A DNA stretch of 64,000 bases from Symsagittifera roscoffensis (taxonomy: Eukaryota; Xenacoelomorpha; Acoela; Convolutidae), in contig NC_087068.1 of NCBI RefSeq assembly GCF_963678635.1, forward strand, positions 43,235,649 through 43,299,648, in the 5' to 3' direction. Position 1 is the stretch's first letter, and the number at the start of each line of letters is the position of its first letter. A program made the translations under genes and the position numbers. Positions 54,401-64,000 of this stretch are shown one piece after another. Below the pieces are notes generated by a model. That model was not told the DNA's origin, made no database searches, and saw only the letters and a list, made by a program, of their open reading frames with translations.

Positions 54401-57052
54401 TCTGACAATTGATGTGCTTTATCTTTTAATGCTTATGGTTTTTTTGGTTTCGAATACATTCCCCCTTTTGGCACTCACCTGGCCACACCTGTCCCTCCAG
54501 GGGGGTGACCCCGTCAGTCTGGTTGATCCAGATGCCCATTTTGTTGCCCTGTTCCAGGGCGTCATTGGACTTCTGGTCGTAGATGCCAGGGTCCAGGATC
54601 ATGATGTACTTCTGGTTGTTGTTGTGCAAATCGGCCACCAGTTGGGGCAGAGTGGAGTAGTTGCCGTGGTCATAGGTGAAGTCCATGTACTCGTCCATGT
54701 AGTCAATGTCGTTCCATTGCACCTGGTACAAATTAGACTTTTGATATAGGTTATCATTAATGTTATTATAACTGATTATTACCCTTGTTATTATTATTCT
54801 TAACAGATTATGAACCAGATTGACAATAATGCTATTAGGTCGAACATCGATCAAAAGGTTTGACTTCCAGCACCTTTCACACCACCTAGGTTTGACTTCC
54901 AGCACCTTTCACACCACCTAACCAGCACCTTTCACACTGAGAAGCGAATGAGTCACGTGGTTGGAGCCCAGCCACAACTTGTGTTGTTCTGGCCAAATTA
55001 TTTATCAAAACTCATAAATTGAGACTTGCCTCTTGTGGGAATCCGACTGCTCTGGTTCTGTTCACGACCTTCCAAGTCTCTTCACTGCTTCCATACCCAT
55101 ATCTGCACAAGTTGAACCCTAGTGCCCAATAGGGTGGGATCTCCGGTCGACCGATGACTTTGAAGTACTGCTTGATGACGTCTTTCGGAGTCGGTCCAGT
55201 GAAGATGTAGAAGTCTAAGATCCCACCGATAGTTCGCCACGTGATCATGTTGCCTGGCTGTAAAGTCACGTCCATTGCATTGCTGAAACAAAACTATTTT
55301 TAGGTCGCCATGTATAAAAGCAGGTTTTGTTAATTTCTATGACTCTGGAAATTTGGAAATTATTTCAATAATAGTCAAATCGGATTCCAAACCCTCCTCC
55401 TCAACCTTAATAAGGTGTATCTGGTGATTTTTAAAAATTACGAATGAAATAATTTTTCACATGGTGAATCGGTGAATTGGGCTTAGAAAAATCAAAATTA
55501 AAATTTGTTTCTAATTCTGGAGTATAATAAGTCGACATGTTACCTTTGACAAAAACCAAATCCAACTCATAAGAACAGAAAACAACAAAAAAACAAGGAA
55601 CAAACCCCATAAAAAGATTGCAAAACAAACAAAACTTTGATCATAATATAATTTTCCGATCTTTCACACCTGTTCACAACTGTTCACACCTGTTCATGAG
55701 GACAACTCCGTGTGCGTTTCCACTGTCCTCGTACAACATATACATGGGATGGGACCCGTACTCATTACACCCAGTGTTTAGTGGTTGATCACGCGCCCAA
55801 AGGGCGACCCGCTTGCCCGCCGTCATGTTGTACATCAAGGGTCCCCGATGCTCCCCGATTCCGTAGAGTTTTGAGCCTGATTCCGTGAATGACATTTGGA
55901 GAAATTGGTCTGCAACAATGAAGTTGTCGGGAACGGACTTGAGGAGCGTGTCGCCACCGTTTCGTCTTTGGATTCGAATTTGGTACGCGCTTCCCTCGTT
56001 GACTGTCGCGATGTAATCAGGGGTTCCGTCGTACGCGTAGTTTCCGTCCACAGGACGCTCCACTAGACGTTGCGGGATCTCATATCTCGTGTTCTGTGGG
56101 TCGTAAATCTTAACCCTAATTCGGCTTTCGGTTTCGTACGAAATTGCAGTTCGGATAGTTTTGATGTCGTTTTTCATCCAACTCGGTTCTCGCCGTGTGG
56201 CGTCAACGTACATGTATGTTTTGTTGACGGTGGTCATTTTGCCCATTTGGTATCCGGTCTGCTGGTATGTTCCGGAGTAGTAGCAATAGGGAACATTAAA
56301 GTAGTCGGAGGCAGGCTGCCAGCAGCAGCCCCGGTCAATGCAGTCTTGCTCGTTTGATCCAGTGTCAGGAAAACAATCTAACCTGGAAAATTTATTCAAT
56401 TAATATAAATTGAAGTCAGAAGAGAAAAATTCAAGGATATTGATTTTCAAGAAAAGTTTTAACTAAGGATAGGGAGCGAAAATGAACATGAGTCAATCTG
56501 TAGGTTTTAATTCAAAAATTCAGTTGATTTTAATTTGCATGCGTCTCAAAAAGATGCAATGAAAAAAATATACTAGCAATCATCTACAAGCAATTTTAAC
56601 TGTTTCGAATGGATTATGAAAATTAACGAATAATCCTCTTTTCCACTGCGTTCTTAAGAAATCATATTTTCACAAAAAAACCGCTGATAGCCAAAAGTGA
56701 CAAGAAATTGACATTAAAGTTAGATTTTGCTGTTTAAATTGACTCTAAAAACAGACTTGACATTCAAAAGAAGTCATAATTCTTTTTTGATTGAAAAATA
56801 TTCTATTTGATCAAAGTTTTCTTTTGTTTTTTTTAGAGATATGACTTACCTATTGTAGTCAGGGATACTGTCACAAGTAGATTCAATCTTCTTGAACTGC
56901 TGCTTGTACCACGTCTGCTTCAGCTGAGACCAGTCCCATCTATTAGCAGTCACACCTTCACTCGATCCACACATCAGGACCAGAACAACAGCCCATGCTG
57001 CCAGAAGATTCAAGCCGCACTCACCCGGCTGCCAAAATAACCCACGGGTCAT
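50959..57052 (-). CDS. GH31 alpha-glucosidase (acid alpha-glucosidase / maltase-like), eight exons
   Basis: Minus-strand exons 56850-57052, 55690-56382, 55030-55282, 54479-54722, 53688-54167, 52933-53110, 52421-52633 and 50959-51478 join in phase to 927 residues, close to human GAA (952). The chosen ATG is at 57050-57052, with an upstream in-frame TAG. Order: signal peptide (hydrophobic 14-28); P-type trefoil with six Cys (60, 71, 82, 87, 88, 101); N-terminal beta-sandwich (ESRIRVKIYDP); GH31 barrel with nucleophile in WIDMNEPSNF (Asp500) and acid/base in GHWTGDN (Asp598), 98 residues apart as in GAA (518/616); GADICGFL; and C-terminal beta domains (PLFVKAGSLL). It should hydrolyse alpha-1,4 glucosidic bonds of maltose or glycogen, in lysosome or secreted. 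Single GH31 unit; no second module or membrane anchor. Confidence 0.93.
51586..51797. mobile_element. MITE with perfect 8-bp target duplication, copy 2
   Basis: The 196-bp element (51594-51789) lies in alpha-glucosidase intron 7. Inverted termini ggctctttttcctatccccc and rc ggctcttattcctttccccc, flanked by aattgtgt at 51586-51593 and 51790-51797. Same family as 50207-50289 but with a longer, different interior. Confidence 0.88.
52421..52633 (-). CDS. Alpha-glucosidase exon 7
   Basis: Acceptor tttag, donor gttagc (weak). Reads YSYLPYLYAELYLAATEGST, then FDFIEDENTHPIDTQFLWGS and MVVPVL. The usual ARPLFFEF segment is replaced by TALAFDF, lacking the common Arg-Pro. Confidence 0.9.
52933..53110 (-). 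CDS. Alpha-glucosidase exon 6
   Basis: Acceptor cctttcag, donor gtaacc. Encodes GADICGFLQDTTEELCTRWM, then GAFYTFFRNHND and VWSSDAI, a highly conserved stretch of the GH31 barrel. Confidence 0.93.
53688..54167 (-). CDS. Alpha-glucosidase exon 5 (catalytic residues)
   Basis: Acceptor ttttttag, donor gtaaga. Contains both catalytic aspartates: WIDMNEPSNF and SSGRYVGHWTGDN. Also LHNMYGHTEGIAT. The plus-strand open frames overlapping this exon are shadows. Confidence 0.95.
54479..54722 (-). CDS. Alpha-glucosidase exon 4
   Basis: Acceptor ttgtaccag, donor gtgagt. Reads VQWNDIDYMDEYMDFTYD, then MILDPGI and GIWINQTDG, ending PLEGQVWPG, all conserved positions in GH31. Confidence 0.94.
54857..54937. 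repeat. 32-bp minisatellite in alpha-glucosidase intron 3
   Basis: Two perfect 32-bp units, starting ggtttgacttccagcacctt, at 54857-54888 and 54889-54920, plus a partial third (ccagcacctttcacac, 54922-54937). Confidence 0.9.
55030..55282 (-). CDS. Alpha-glucosidase exon 3
   Basis: Acceptor ttttgtttcag. Donor is GC: gag|gcaagt, the consensus of GC-AG introns. Encodes SNAMDVTLQPGNMITWRT, then FTGPTPKDVIKQY and PPYWALGFNLCRYGYGS. Confidence 0.93.
55690..56382 (-). CDS. Alpha-glucosidase exon 2
   Basis: Completes the trefoil domain (LDCFPDTG...CIDRGCCWQP) and carries the N-terminal GH31 domain up to AHGVVLMN. The donor gtgtga is weak and lies in a short direct repeat with a second identical gaacag|gtgtgaa 20 nt further on; only the upstream one keeps frame. 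Confidence 0.92.
56850..57052 (-). CDS. Alpha-glucosidase exon 1 (signal peptide)
   Basis: ATG at 57050-57052, then a short polar lead, hydrophobic NLLAAWAVVLVLMC core, and the first trefoil cysteine (TCDSIPDYNR). Donor gtaagt. The frame is open upstream to a TAG, with no nearer ATG. Confidence 0.88.
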
Positions 57053-59920
57053 TTTACCCAACAGTTGAGCCAGGTGCTAACAAATCCTATTTAGTAGTAT
57101 TGTACTAGGTTATGGGTAATATAATGTCCGAGCGTTCCAAAGCAAGTTATTAACAAGTTATTAAATAGAGTATTCAGTTAAGTCGAAGAGAAAATTATGA
57201 CAAGAATGAATGTTGGGTTGTAAGTTGCAATTTCACCGCGGGTTAATATTTACCAGAAGAAAGTCAAATCAACAGGAAACACAATCTGATTGGCTGGAAG
57301 TGAACCCACCCACAGAAGGCATAAAGTCACGCGCGAAGGTTCAATAATTAAGTAAATGTCAAAGCACAACCGAACTTACTATCAAACAATCCAAGCTGGA
57401 TTACTGTTGTTTCGGCTTGATTACCTGACCTATCGTTCGTTTAGTTGCTCAAGGTCACAAACACCTTTGAAATGATTTTTCTTAATCATAATCTAACGAA
57501 TCTCTAAATTACTAAGGACAAAGTTATTGATTTCGAAGTGAATAGATCATTCAAAACAAACCAAAAGGAAAATCGCGAGACGTTCTCAAACTCAGATGTT
57601 GTGACCAGCTGACTTTTCACACTTCAGGTTCCAGCTCCATGTCTATAAATGGAACTGTCTTTGAGGAAATGACTCAGTTAATAAAAACGTACCAAACTGT
57701 GCAAGACTTTTGCAATATTGGAGAGAGAAGTTTTCCTTAAAGGGAAGTCAACCACTGTATTTGTGGTCCCTCTTTTCAGTCGTCTTTCCCTAGAAAGTTT
57801 AAATTTAGAACTAATATTTGTTTAATTAATCCACGGGATAGTATAAACTCAGGTTCATAGGTTCAGCGAACAAGTAGAAGTTCATGAAAGTCAGTCCTGC
57901 TTGTAAAAATTGTCTGAACGTTAGATACGTTTCAACGAACTGATTTTTATTGCAAAGAAGATGTCATGCATTCTACGTTTAATATCAGCACAAAGAGGTT
58001 GAGGGGAAAGCTCTGCTTAGGTTCCTGATCCCTTCGCTGACCATTTTTTCCTCCTTTCGGTACTATTTTGCATTATACATTTTTGCTTGACCAACCTTCA
58101 GATTTGGCGTCAACACACAACAATTAAGTAGTTTTTGTTTGAGGCGTGCAAGGATATTCTGATATTGTTACATCATCTTTTGGATCAGACTATGACAGCT
58201 TTTTAAATCATAACAAGACTGCTATTATCAGGGCAAAGCCATGAATGTTCCGACTGTTTTTTTTTAATCACCCCCCCACATACCATATAAAGTACAAAGT
58301 GATAGATTTCGTTTCTTGTAACAAATCAATTATGGAGAATAAGCTTCCTTCAACCAATTTGGAAAAATTTCTAAGACTGATTAAATCTCTGCTAATGCGT
58401 TAATAGCGCTAAGTATATCGCGTGTTAATTATCCCAAATTGGCCAAAATGGCAGTCTTTAAACACAGGTTAAACATCTTTTCAAGTTAAAGCTCAGGACA
58501 ACAATATCTTTGAATGATAAAAAAAAATTCTGTCAAAAATGGCTAGTTAAAAAGTCGAAACTTGTCTGGAAAAAAACCCACCCCGAGCTTAAATATGCCG
58601 CTATTTTCGTTACGAAAGTCGGAACAACAAAAACAAAACTATTGATTGATTTTCTGTAATTTGCAGAGGATCTATGAAAAACTATCATGCCTGTCTAAAC
58701 ATTGTCCGTTTCTATCATTTTCATACATTCCAGTATGAATTAATTCGTTGATCGAAGCTCTTTTTATATATTTTTTGGCATCTAGAACTTTCACGTGGTC
58801 CCATAATTGCAGTCAAAATCAGTCAGAATGTAGTAGACCTGAAGCTAGAATGGAAGCACAGTCCGACCCAGGAATGATTCCGAAATGAATTGACATAAAT
58901 TAAACGACTGTGATAAAACTTAGTCTGACGGAAACAAACAAATCTTTTGACAGAAACATATTTGATAGTTCGCTTTTTCACTGGCATTAAATTGCTTCGA
59001 TTGCTTTAGATTGCGAACAATTATAGAACAATTGTGCTATAAAGAAAACTTGAGGTTTGAAGTTATCGGTTTTTGAAAATACGTCCAATTTACAATACCG
59101 AGGACGAAACGTGTGAAAAAGCAACAAAAGTGAAACGATCAAGAGCTCGCTCGGTCAATAACCTATTTAAGACAACCGCTCTTAAAACATTAAAAAAACT
59201 GCTTTGCGCTTTGTTCCATTGCCATTTCCACTCATTATAACAATAGTATTTTGTTCCCTTTAATTTTTTAATAAAATCGTTTGATAGACCATTTTTTTAA
59301 ACCTGTTTTGAGACTTTTTCTGAGTGTGAAACTGTTTTCAATTTCTAACTACATCATATCAAACAAAAATCTAAATGAACCAATTTCAATGGATCTGAGG
59401 GCAGAGTAACAAGCTGCACAAGAGCTATGCAACAACACGAACCGAAAAAAAACAGGTGAAGCCAAGTTATGCACACTTTGAGCGCACAAATCAGCTCAAA
59501 ACAAAATATCCTACGACTCAAAAAATAAGATCATAAGTGAAGAAGAAAAGAGCCAAAAAAATGTAGAAACGTTGAAAGATTTCAACTGAGAAAATTTCTG
59601 AGAAAGTATTTCAACTGTGAAATTAAGGTAATAGGTCATTAAATTGATGTATCAGCAAACCGAAAACGGGCGAACAAGATGAGAAAACGCAAACCGTATT
59701 CATCAATTACGTAATCACATTTATTGAAAATTGAGATTCAAGCAACTTGAAAAAAATTTCTCAAAACAATATAGAAAACATTAAGTAAAAAAACTCTTGC
59801 AATGATCTCACAGGTTTAAAATCCTTGCTCTACTAAAAGAAAATCTAATCTTAAAAACCTTTTATTTCGCCATTGATGTAATTATTGCGTAAATTGGTTT
59901 AATGATCGGGTAATTTACTG
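57053..59920. other. Upstream region of the alpha-glucosidase gene
   Basis: No further gene seen. The promoter should lie near 57053-57700, but no TATA box or other element stands out on the minus strand. A short direct repeat (acaagttatta, 57149-57170) is the only local feature. Confidence 0.4.
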
Positions 59921-59924
59921 ACGC

Positions 59925-60075
59925 ATCGGCCAAAAATTTTGTCATAGTGGGGTCTTTATAGTGAACTAAGAGAGCTCACAAAATCAATTTGGTTGACTTA
60001 AAAAAAGTCGACAAAATGTCCGATTTTGTTTTTTGAAAATCCACCCCCGAGAAAAACCTAGATCCCCCCTTGTTT
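59925..60075. mobile_element. hAT-like element right end
   Basis: Matches 42556-42655 ('gagctc.aaaaatcaatttggt.gac' and 'taaaaaaagtc.acaaaat'). It continues to 'aaaacctagatccccccttg', whose complement caaggggggatctaggtttt resembles a hAT terminus. The left part of the element is absent. Confidence 0.48.
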
Positions 60076-61690
60076 TCAGTATATTTAACAAAATTTCACA
60101 AAGTCTGCTTGTTGACAAATTTTAACTTGAAAAAACCCATACCAAAATTGATTTAGCTTGTTTACCGAAAAGGTGAGAAATTACCAAAATTGTATGTAAA
60201 CTGAAAAGAACCGCTTCACGTAAAAGCGTAATTTACACAACATCCGACTGAGACGAAGTAAAAACCGAACAAAATTTTTTAAAAAAAACATGGTTTCGAA
60301 CGGACGTTTTTGCGATTTTAGCAGCAATAATGATAGAACAATATTAAATAATATCGAAAATATTTAACAGAAACATCTGAATTATTATCAAAAAGTGAGA
60401 TAGAATATCAACAAGTATACTCGCCTGATACGCTACTAATACTGATCGATTTGACTACATTCATTGGTCAAACCGAACCTTCAAGGCAAAAACTAATATT
60501 TGAACAGAATAAAACTTCACAACCCTCTAATTTTTTATACCAAAGAAAAAAAATTAAAAAATTATTTGATTGGAAGTTTTTTCACAATTACCGTGATACA
60601 TCAAACTGAATTTTTCATTTTTCAACTAAAGCAACAGCAAGCATGGAAACAAACAATCAGAACAATCAGAATGCTTTGATTCAAAAACGGCCGTCTAGAA
60701 AAATTGGGTTGCTTTTTTATAAATCAATTGTGTCATTGCATCACTCTGAGCTTCAAACTTTCACAAACTTTCACGGTAATTATGAGTTTACACACTTGAA
60801 TCAACGGAGAAAAATCTGTGTTCATGTTGTTTTGATAGTTTTTGAAACTTACATTGGCAAACAACTGGGCAAAATAAAAAAAACCATTTAGCCATGAAAA
60901 ACACAAGATAAATAAGATAAAACGCAGTTAATTTAATTATTCAGGTAAAAAAATTCAAAAAGAAGATAAAACGCATATGAGTGAGCATGTCAGAGCGTAT
61001 CTTATTAACAGTTTAGAAAGTAGACAAAATTGTGAAGTGGATAAAGCCTAGTACGTGAGATTAAAACACGTACAATCTTAAATGTATTTCTAACGCAAAA
61101 TTGTGGCGCAAGTTTTTGGTCCAATTATCTTTCTTATATATATCAGAAAGCAAATTTTTAATATATATCTGTGTAAGAAGTATAAGATGTTCTGGTAGCT
61201 ATGTAAGAAGTACAAAATGTTCGCATCACTTTTTAGGGCAAAAAATAAGCACTTTAAAGCATTCTGAAAATTTTTTCAGCGTTTTTGCTTTTTGTTCAAA
61301 CATTGTGACATTTTCCTGGAACGTAAGAGTTAATTGAAATTAGGCATCATTTACAGTAAAAATTATTTATTATTTTAAATTTTATGAAACAAAATGCTAA
61401 TAAGTGAAATTTTAATTTTACATCCATTACCTTGCTGGAAACAAATTTCACAAACAATATGGTTCCGATCAATTTTTCTCATTACTGAAACTTTTTATAA
61501 ATTTCATTTCAAATTGGAATCAAGGAAGAGAGTTTTAGAAAGTAGTCCCGATATCGATACCCTATAAACTTTTTTTCAAGTGCATGAATGTATATGATAA
61601 AAGTACAATTATAGGTCAAATTGCTCGCCACTTTTTGAGAATGACTGGGAAGTGATCGCGCAATTTGAATAGCTGAAGTTATTTCAAATC
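60076..61690. other. Intergenic, nothing recognised
   Basis: The ATG-initiated frame at 60643-60891 has no motif and reads as low-complexity AT-rich sequence. A short 'gtaagaagtataagatgttc' repeat occurs at 61173 and 61203. Confidence 0.4.
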
Positions 61691-61700
61691 AAACTTAGGG

Positions 61701-62255
61701 TACTGTAGCGGTTATGAGTGCTCTACAGCTGAAAAGTGACGGAGCGTCGTTAATCAATAGAAAGTCTTTTTTCAAATCCATGAAATCAGTAGAGTCATTA
61801 AAAAGATAAAAAGCTAAAAAAAGACACCCTTTAAACTCATTTCACCTATTTACAGTCATTGAAGGAAATTACAAAAAATCATTTTTCTAAAATTTTTGAT
61901 TCTATATCCACTTGTTATGCGTCTAACAAAATCGTGTCGGCTCATTTTCCGAGAAATTTTTCGTCTAGCGTTGCATTGATAAAGAACAAAAAAGAACCAT
62001 GTTACTCATCAGGGTTGCTTTTTGGCTTTTATCTTTAATTGACTCTACTGATTTCATCGATACCAAAAAACAAAAATTAAGTTTCTGTTGATTAAAGACG
62101 CTTAGTCACTTTTCAGCTGTACAGATTTCATAATTGCTACGATAACTTAAATTAAGCCGACAACGACTTTGTTAGACGAATTAAGTCGATATTCAATAAG
62201 CATTTTAGAAAACCGATTTTTTGTAATCTTCTGTAAAGTAGGTAAAATGATAAAC
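61701..62255. repeat. Interleaved inverted repeats (A-B-A'-B'), second locus
   Basis: A (61701-61815) is inverted at 62023-62153 and B (61831-61941) at 62156-62255. Matches include agctgaaaagtgac / gtcacttttcagct, atgaaatcagtagagtca / tgactctactgatttcat, and gtctaacaaaatcgtgtcgg / ccgacaacgactttgttagac. The order is again A, B, A reversed, B reversed. The sequence is unrelated to 41471-41675. Confidence 0.82.
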
Positions 62256-64000
62256 TTTAGTTCATATTAAAGTTGATAAAGTTGCTTTTCACTGAAATTA
62301 TTAATGCCGCGAAATAAGTTATCGAGAAAATAAGTTTTATCAATTAGCATATAAAAGTCAAAAAAGTTAATACTTTTCTGCTTTTCTGCTCTCAGACCTA
62401 TTCTACTCTTGGACCATTCTGCTTATTGCTCCGCCTCCACTCAATCTTATGCTGTAATAGAAAATTCGAAATTTTGAACTTTCAAGTTTTCAAGTTTTAT
62501 CAAGTTTTCAGATGAAGTAAATGTGAAGTGGTCATTTAACGTCTGATTTTTTTGAAAAGCAAATGACCAGCCATTTAACGCTTCTGCAAACTTTTTTGAT
62601 GAACTTTTTTAGACAAAAAAGACTAATCAATTCCAAGCTTAGTCAAAGAAAAACTCTTTGGCGATTTATCTGCCTTACTTAAAAGAAAACACAATCAAGA
62701 CATGCCACATCTCAAAACCAATGCAGAAATGCGAGCATAAAACATCAACTTCAAGAAAATGTTAATTCCACTATTGGGGACATCATGGTTTGCAACTTGT
62801 TTAGGAGTCACGTAATTAACCTCAACACTGCTTCGTAGCAAAGTTCGCGCATACTTTTTCTCAACATTAATATAGCATTCAATTTTGTTAAAATAATGCA
62901 TAATCTTTGCACGAAACTTAGCAACACACTTGCTTGATTGCTGGCGTAACAAAACTTTACCAACAATATCAGGATCATGACGTTTCTCACTTCAAAACTG
63001 GAAATTTCTGAATAAAGTGATTGCTTCTGCGTCTGGTTGAAATTGATTTTTTTTTTGAAAAATTTATGCGAATTTGACAAGCAGTTTTGCAACGCGATTA
63101 CAATATTAACACAGAGGCGAAGTGGAGACTTGCACTACTTGCGACACTACACAAACATAGGAAACATAAGTCGAAATCCATGGAAAATGTTGGGAATAAA
63201 ACTACTTGATCCAAAATTTCCGTTCGTCTCGATAAAAGAAAACTAGGGGCCCCAGCCACAACTGAAAATACCTATTTGATTTTTTTTGGAATTTGGTATA
63301 CTAATGCAGAATGAGATAGGTTATTTCAAAATTTCAAAAGTGGATTTTGCCCGAAAACTTATTTGTTTCTCTACTAAATTAGATTTGGAACTTTTCCAAA
63401 GAAAAGACATAACCTCTTCCTTCAAAAAAAAAATTGACGAGTCGCCGCTTCTGCAGAAAAAAATTTCGCAACCGTTTCTTTCTATTGAATCCCTCATCTC
63501 AAATTTGACAGGGTATAGTTTTTAAGAGAAGCCAAAAACTTTAAAAAAACAGTCAAAAGCTCAAAACCTTGACTTTCAGAAATCAAAAAATTTTTATCTG
63601 CAAAAAAAGTCTTGGCCACTAGAGTAGAGAAGATTCGGATATGTCCATTGAACAATTAATCTGAGAAGTAGCACGGTAGTTTTCCAGAAAAATTAAAATG
63701 TTTAGAAAAAACCGGTCAAATTTTCAAAACGTAGACTTGTTTTGAGTTTCCCGAGGGCCATAACTTTTGGTGTCAAAAAATTGGGCGTAGCTGCATGAGC
63801 GGAAGAGCTTCCCACTACCCGTTATCTCCACCCTAACTTTGCGTAAACAAATTTTTTTGGGCTTAGGCGTTTATCGAGGAGCTTTCAAAACCTATTCTAC
63901 TCATTTTAATTGATTAAACAAAAACCCATAATAGGGCAATCAAGCTGAAAATCTTTGAGTAGACACAAATTGAGAAAACAAATGATTTATGGTTTGATTA
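62256..64000. other. Intergenic, nothing recognised
   Basis: Open frames at 62695-63092 (minus) and 63037-63525 (plus) have no recognisable motif or splice context. They are treated as chance frames. Confidence 0.38.

Noticed and set aside
56070-56357. 95-codon plus-strand frame
   Set aside because: Antisense to alpha-glucosidase exon 2.
60643-60891. 82-codon ATG-initiated frame as a small gene
   Set aside because: Low-complexity AT-rich translation, no splice or promoter context, no motif.
1-64000. CRISPR array, operons or prokaryotic mobile island
   Set aside because: No regularly spaced short repeats; intron-split genes and LINEs show animal nuclear DNA.

Overview
The window is AT-rich nuclear DNA from an animal, most likely an invertebrate. 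Both protein genes I can reconstruct are split by GT-AG introns (one GC-AG). One of them belongs to the PRRC2/BAT2 family, known from animals. Much of the remaining DNA is decayed non-LTR retrotransposons, foldback repeats and MITE-like elements. I cannot name the phylum from sequence alone. There is no sign of prokaryotic organisation.

Layout: (1) 1-16.3 kb is a retroelement graveyard. It holds a minus-strand reverse transcriptase element with a YLDDG-like box and a Cys/His plus restriction-like-endonuclease-like C-terminus (4.1-6.8 kb), two decayed APE-type LINEs (7.4-9.6 and 9.8-12.2 kb), and a 5'-truncated LINE with one uninterrupted frame and an intact RT core (12.5-15.1 kb). A C-terminal scrap of the first type lies about 290 bp upstream of a host start codon. 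(2) 16.35-38.39 kb, plus strand, is an eight-exon PRRC2-like gene. All seven junctions keep phase and give 2,705 residues. Introns 2, 3 and 6 carry tandem repeats, a hairpin MITE, tRNA-like pieces, dispersed repeats and another dead LINE. (3) 38.4-50.3 kb is intergenic: inverted and interleaved repeats, a hAT-like terminus, a 1.6-2.1 kb diverged tandem duplication with exon-like open frames, and a fifth decayed LINE. (4) 50.96-57.05 kb, minus strand, is an eight-exon secreted or lysosomal GH31 alpha-glucosidase (927 residues) with signal peptide, trefoil domain and both catalytic aspartates 98 residues apart, as in acid alpha-glucosidase. (5) 57.05-64 kb is intergenic, with a hAT-like right end and a second interleaved inverted repeat.

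The two host genes have no obvious functional link: one is probably a cytoplasmic, RNA-associated disordered protein, the other a carbohydrate-digesting enzyme. The most unusual observations are two unrelated loci with the same A-B-A'-B' inverted-repeat topology, a MITE family with perfect 8-bp target duplications, and the tandem-duplicated unrecognised gene remnant at 43-47 kb. All exon boundaries were inferred by hand from splice consensus and reading phase; no search or transcript data were available.
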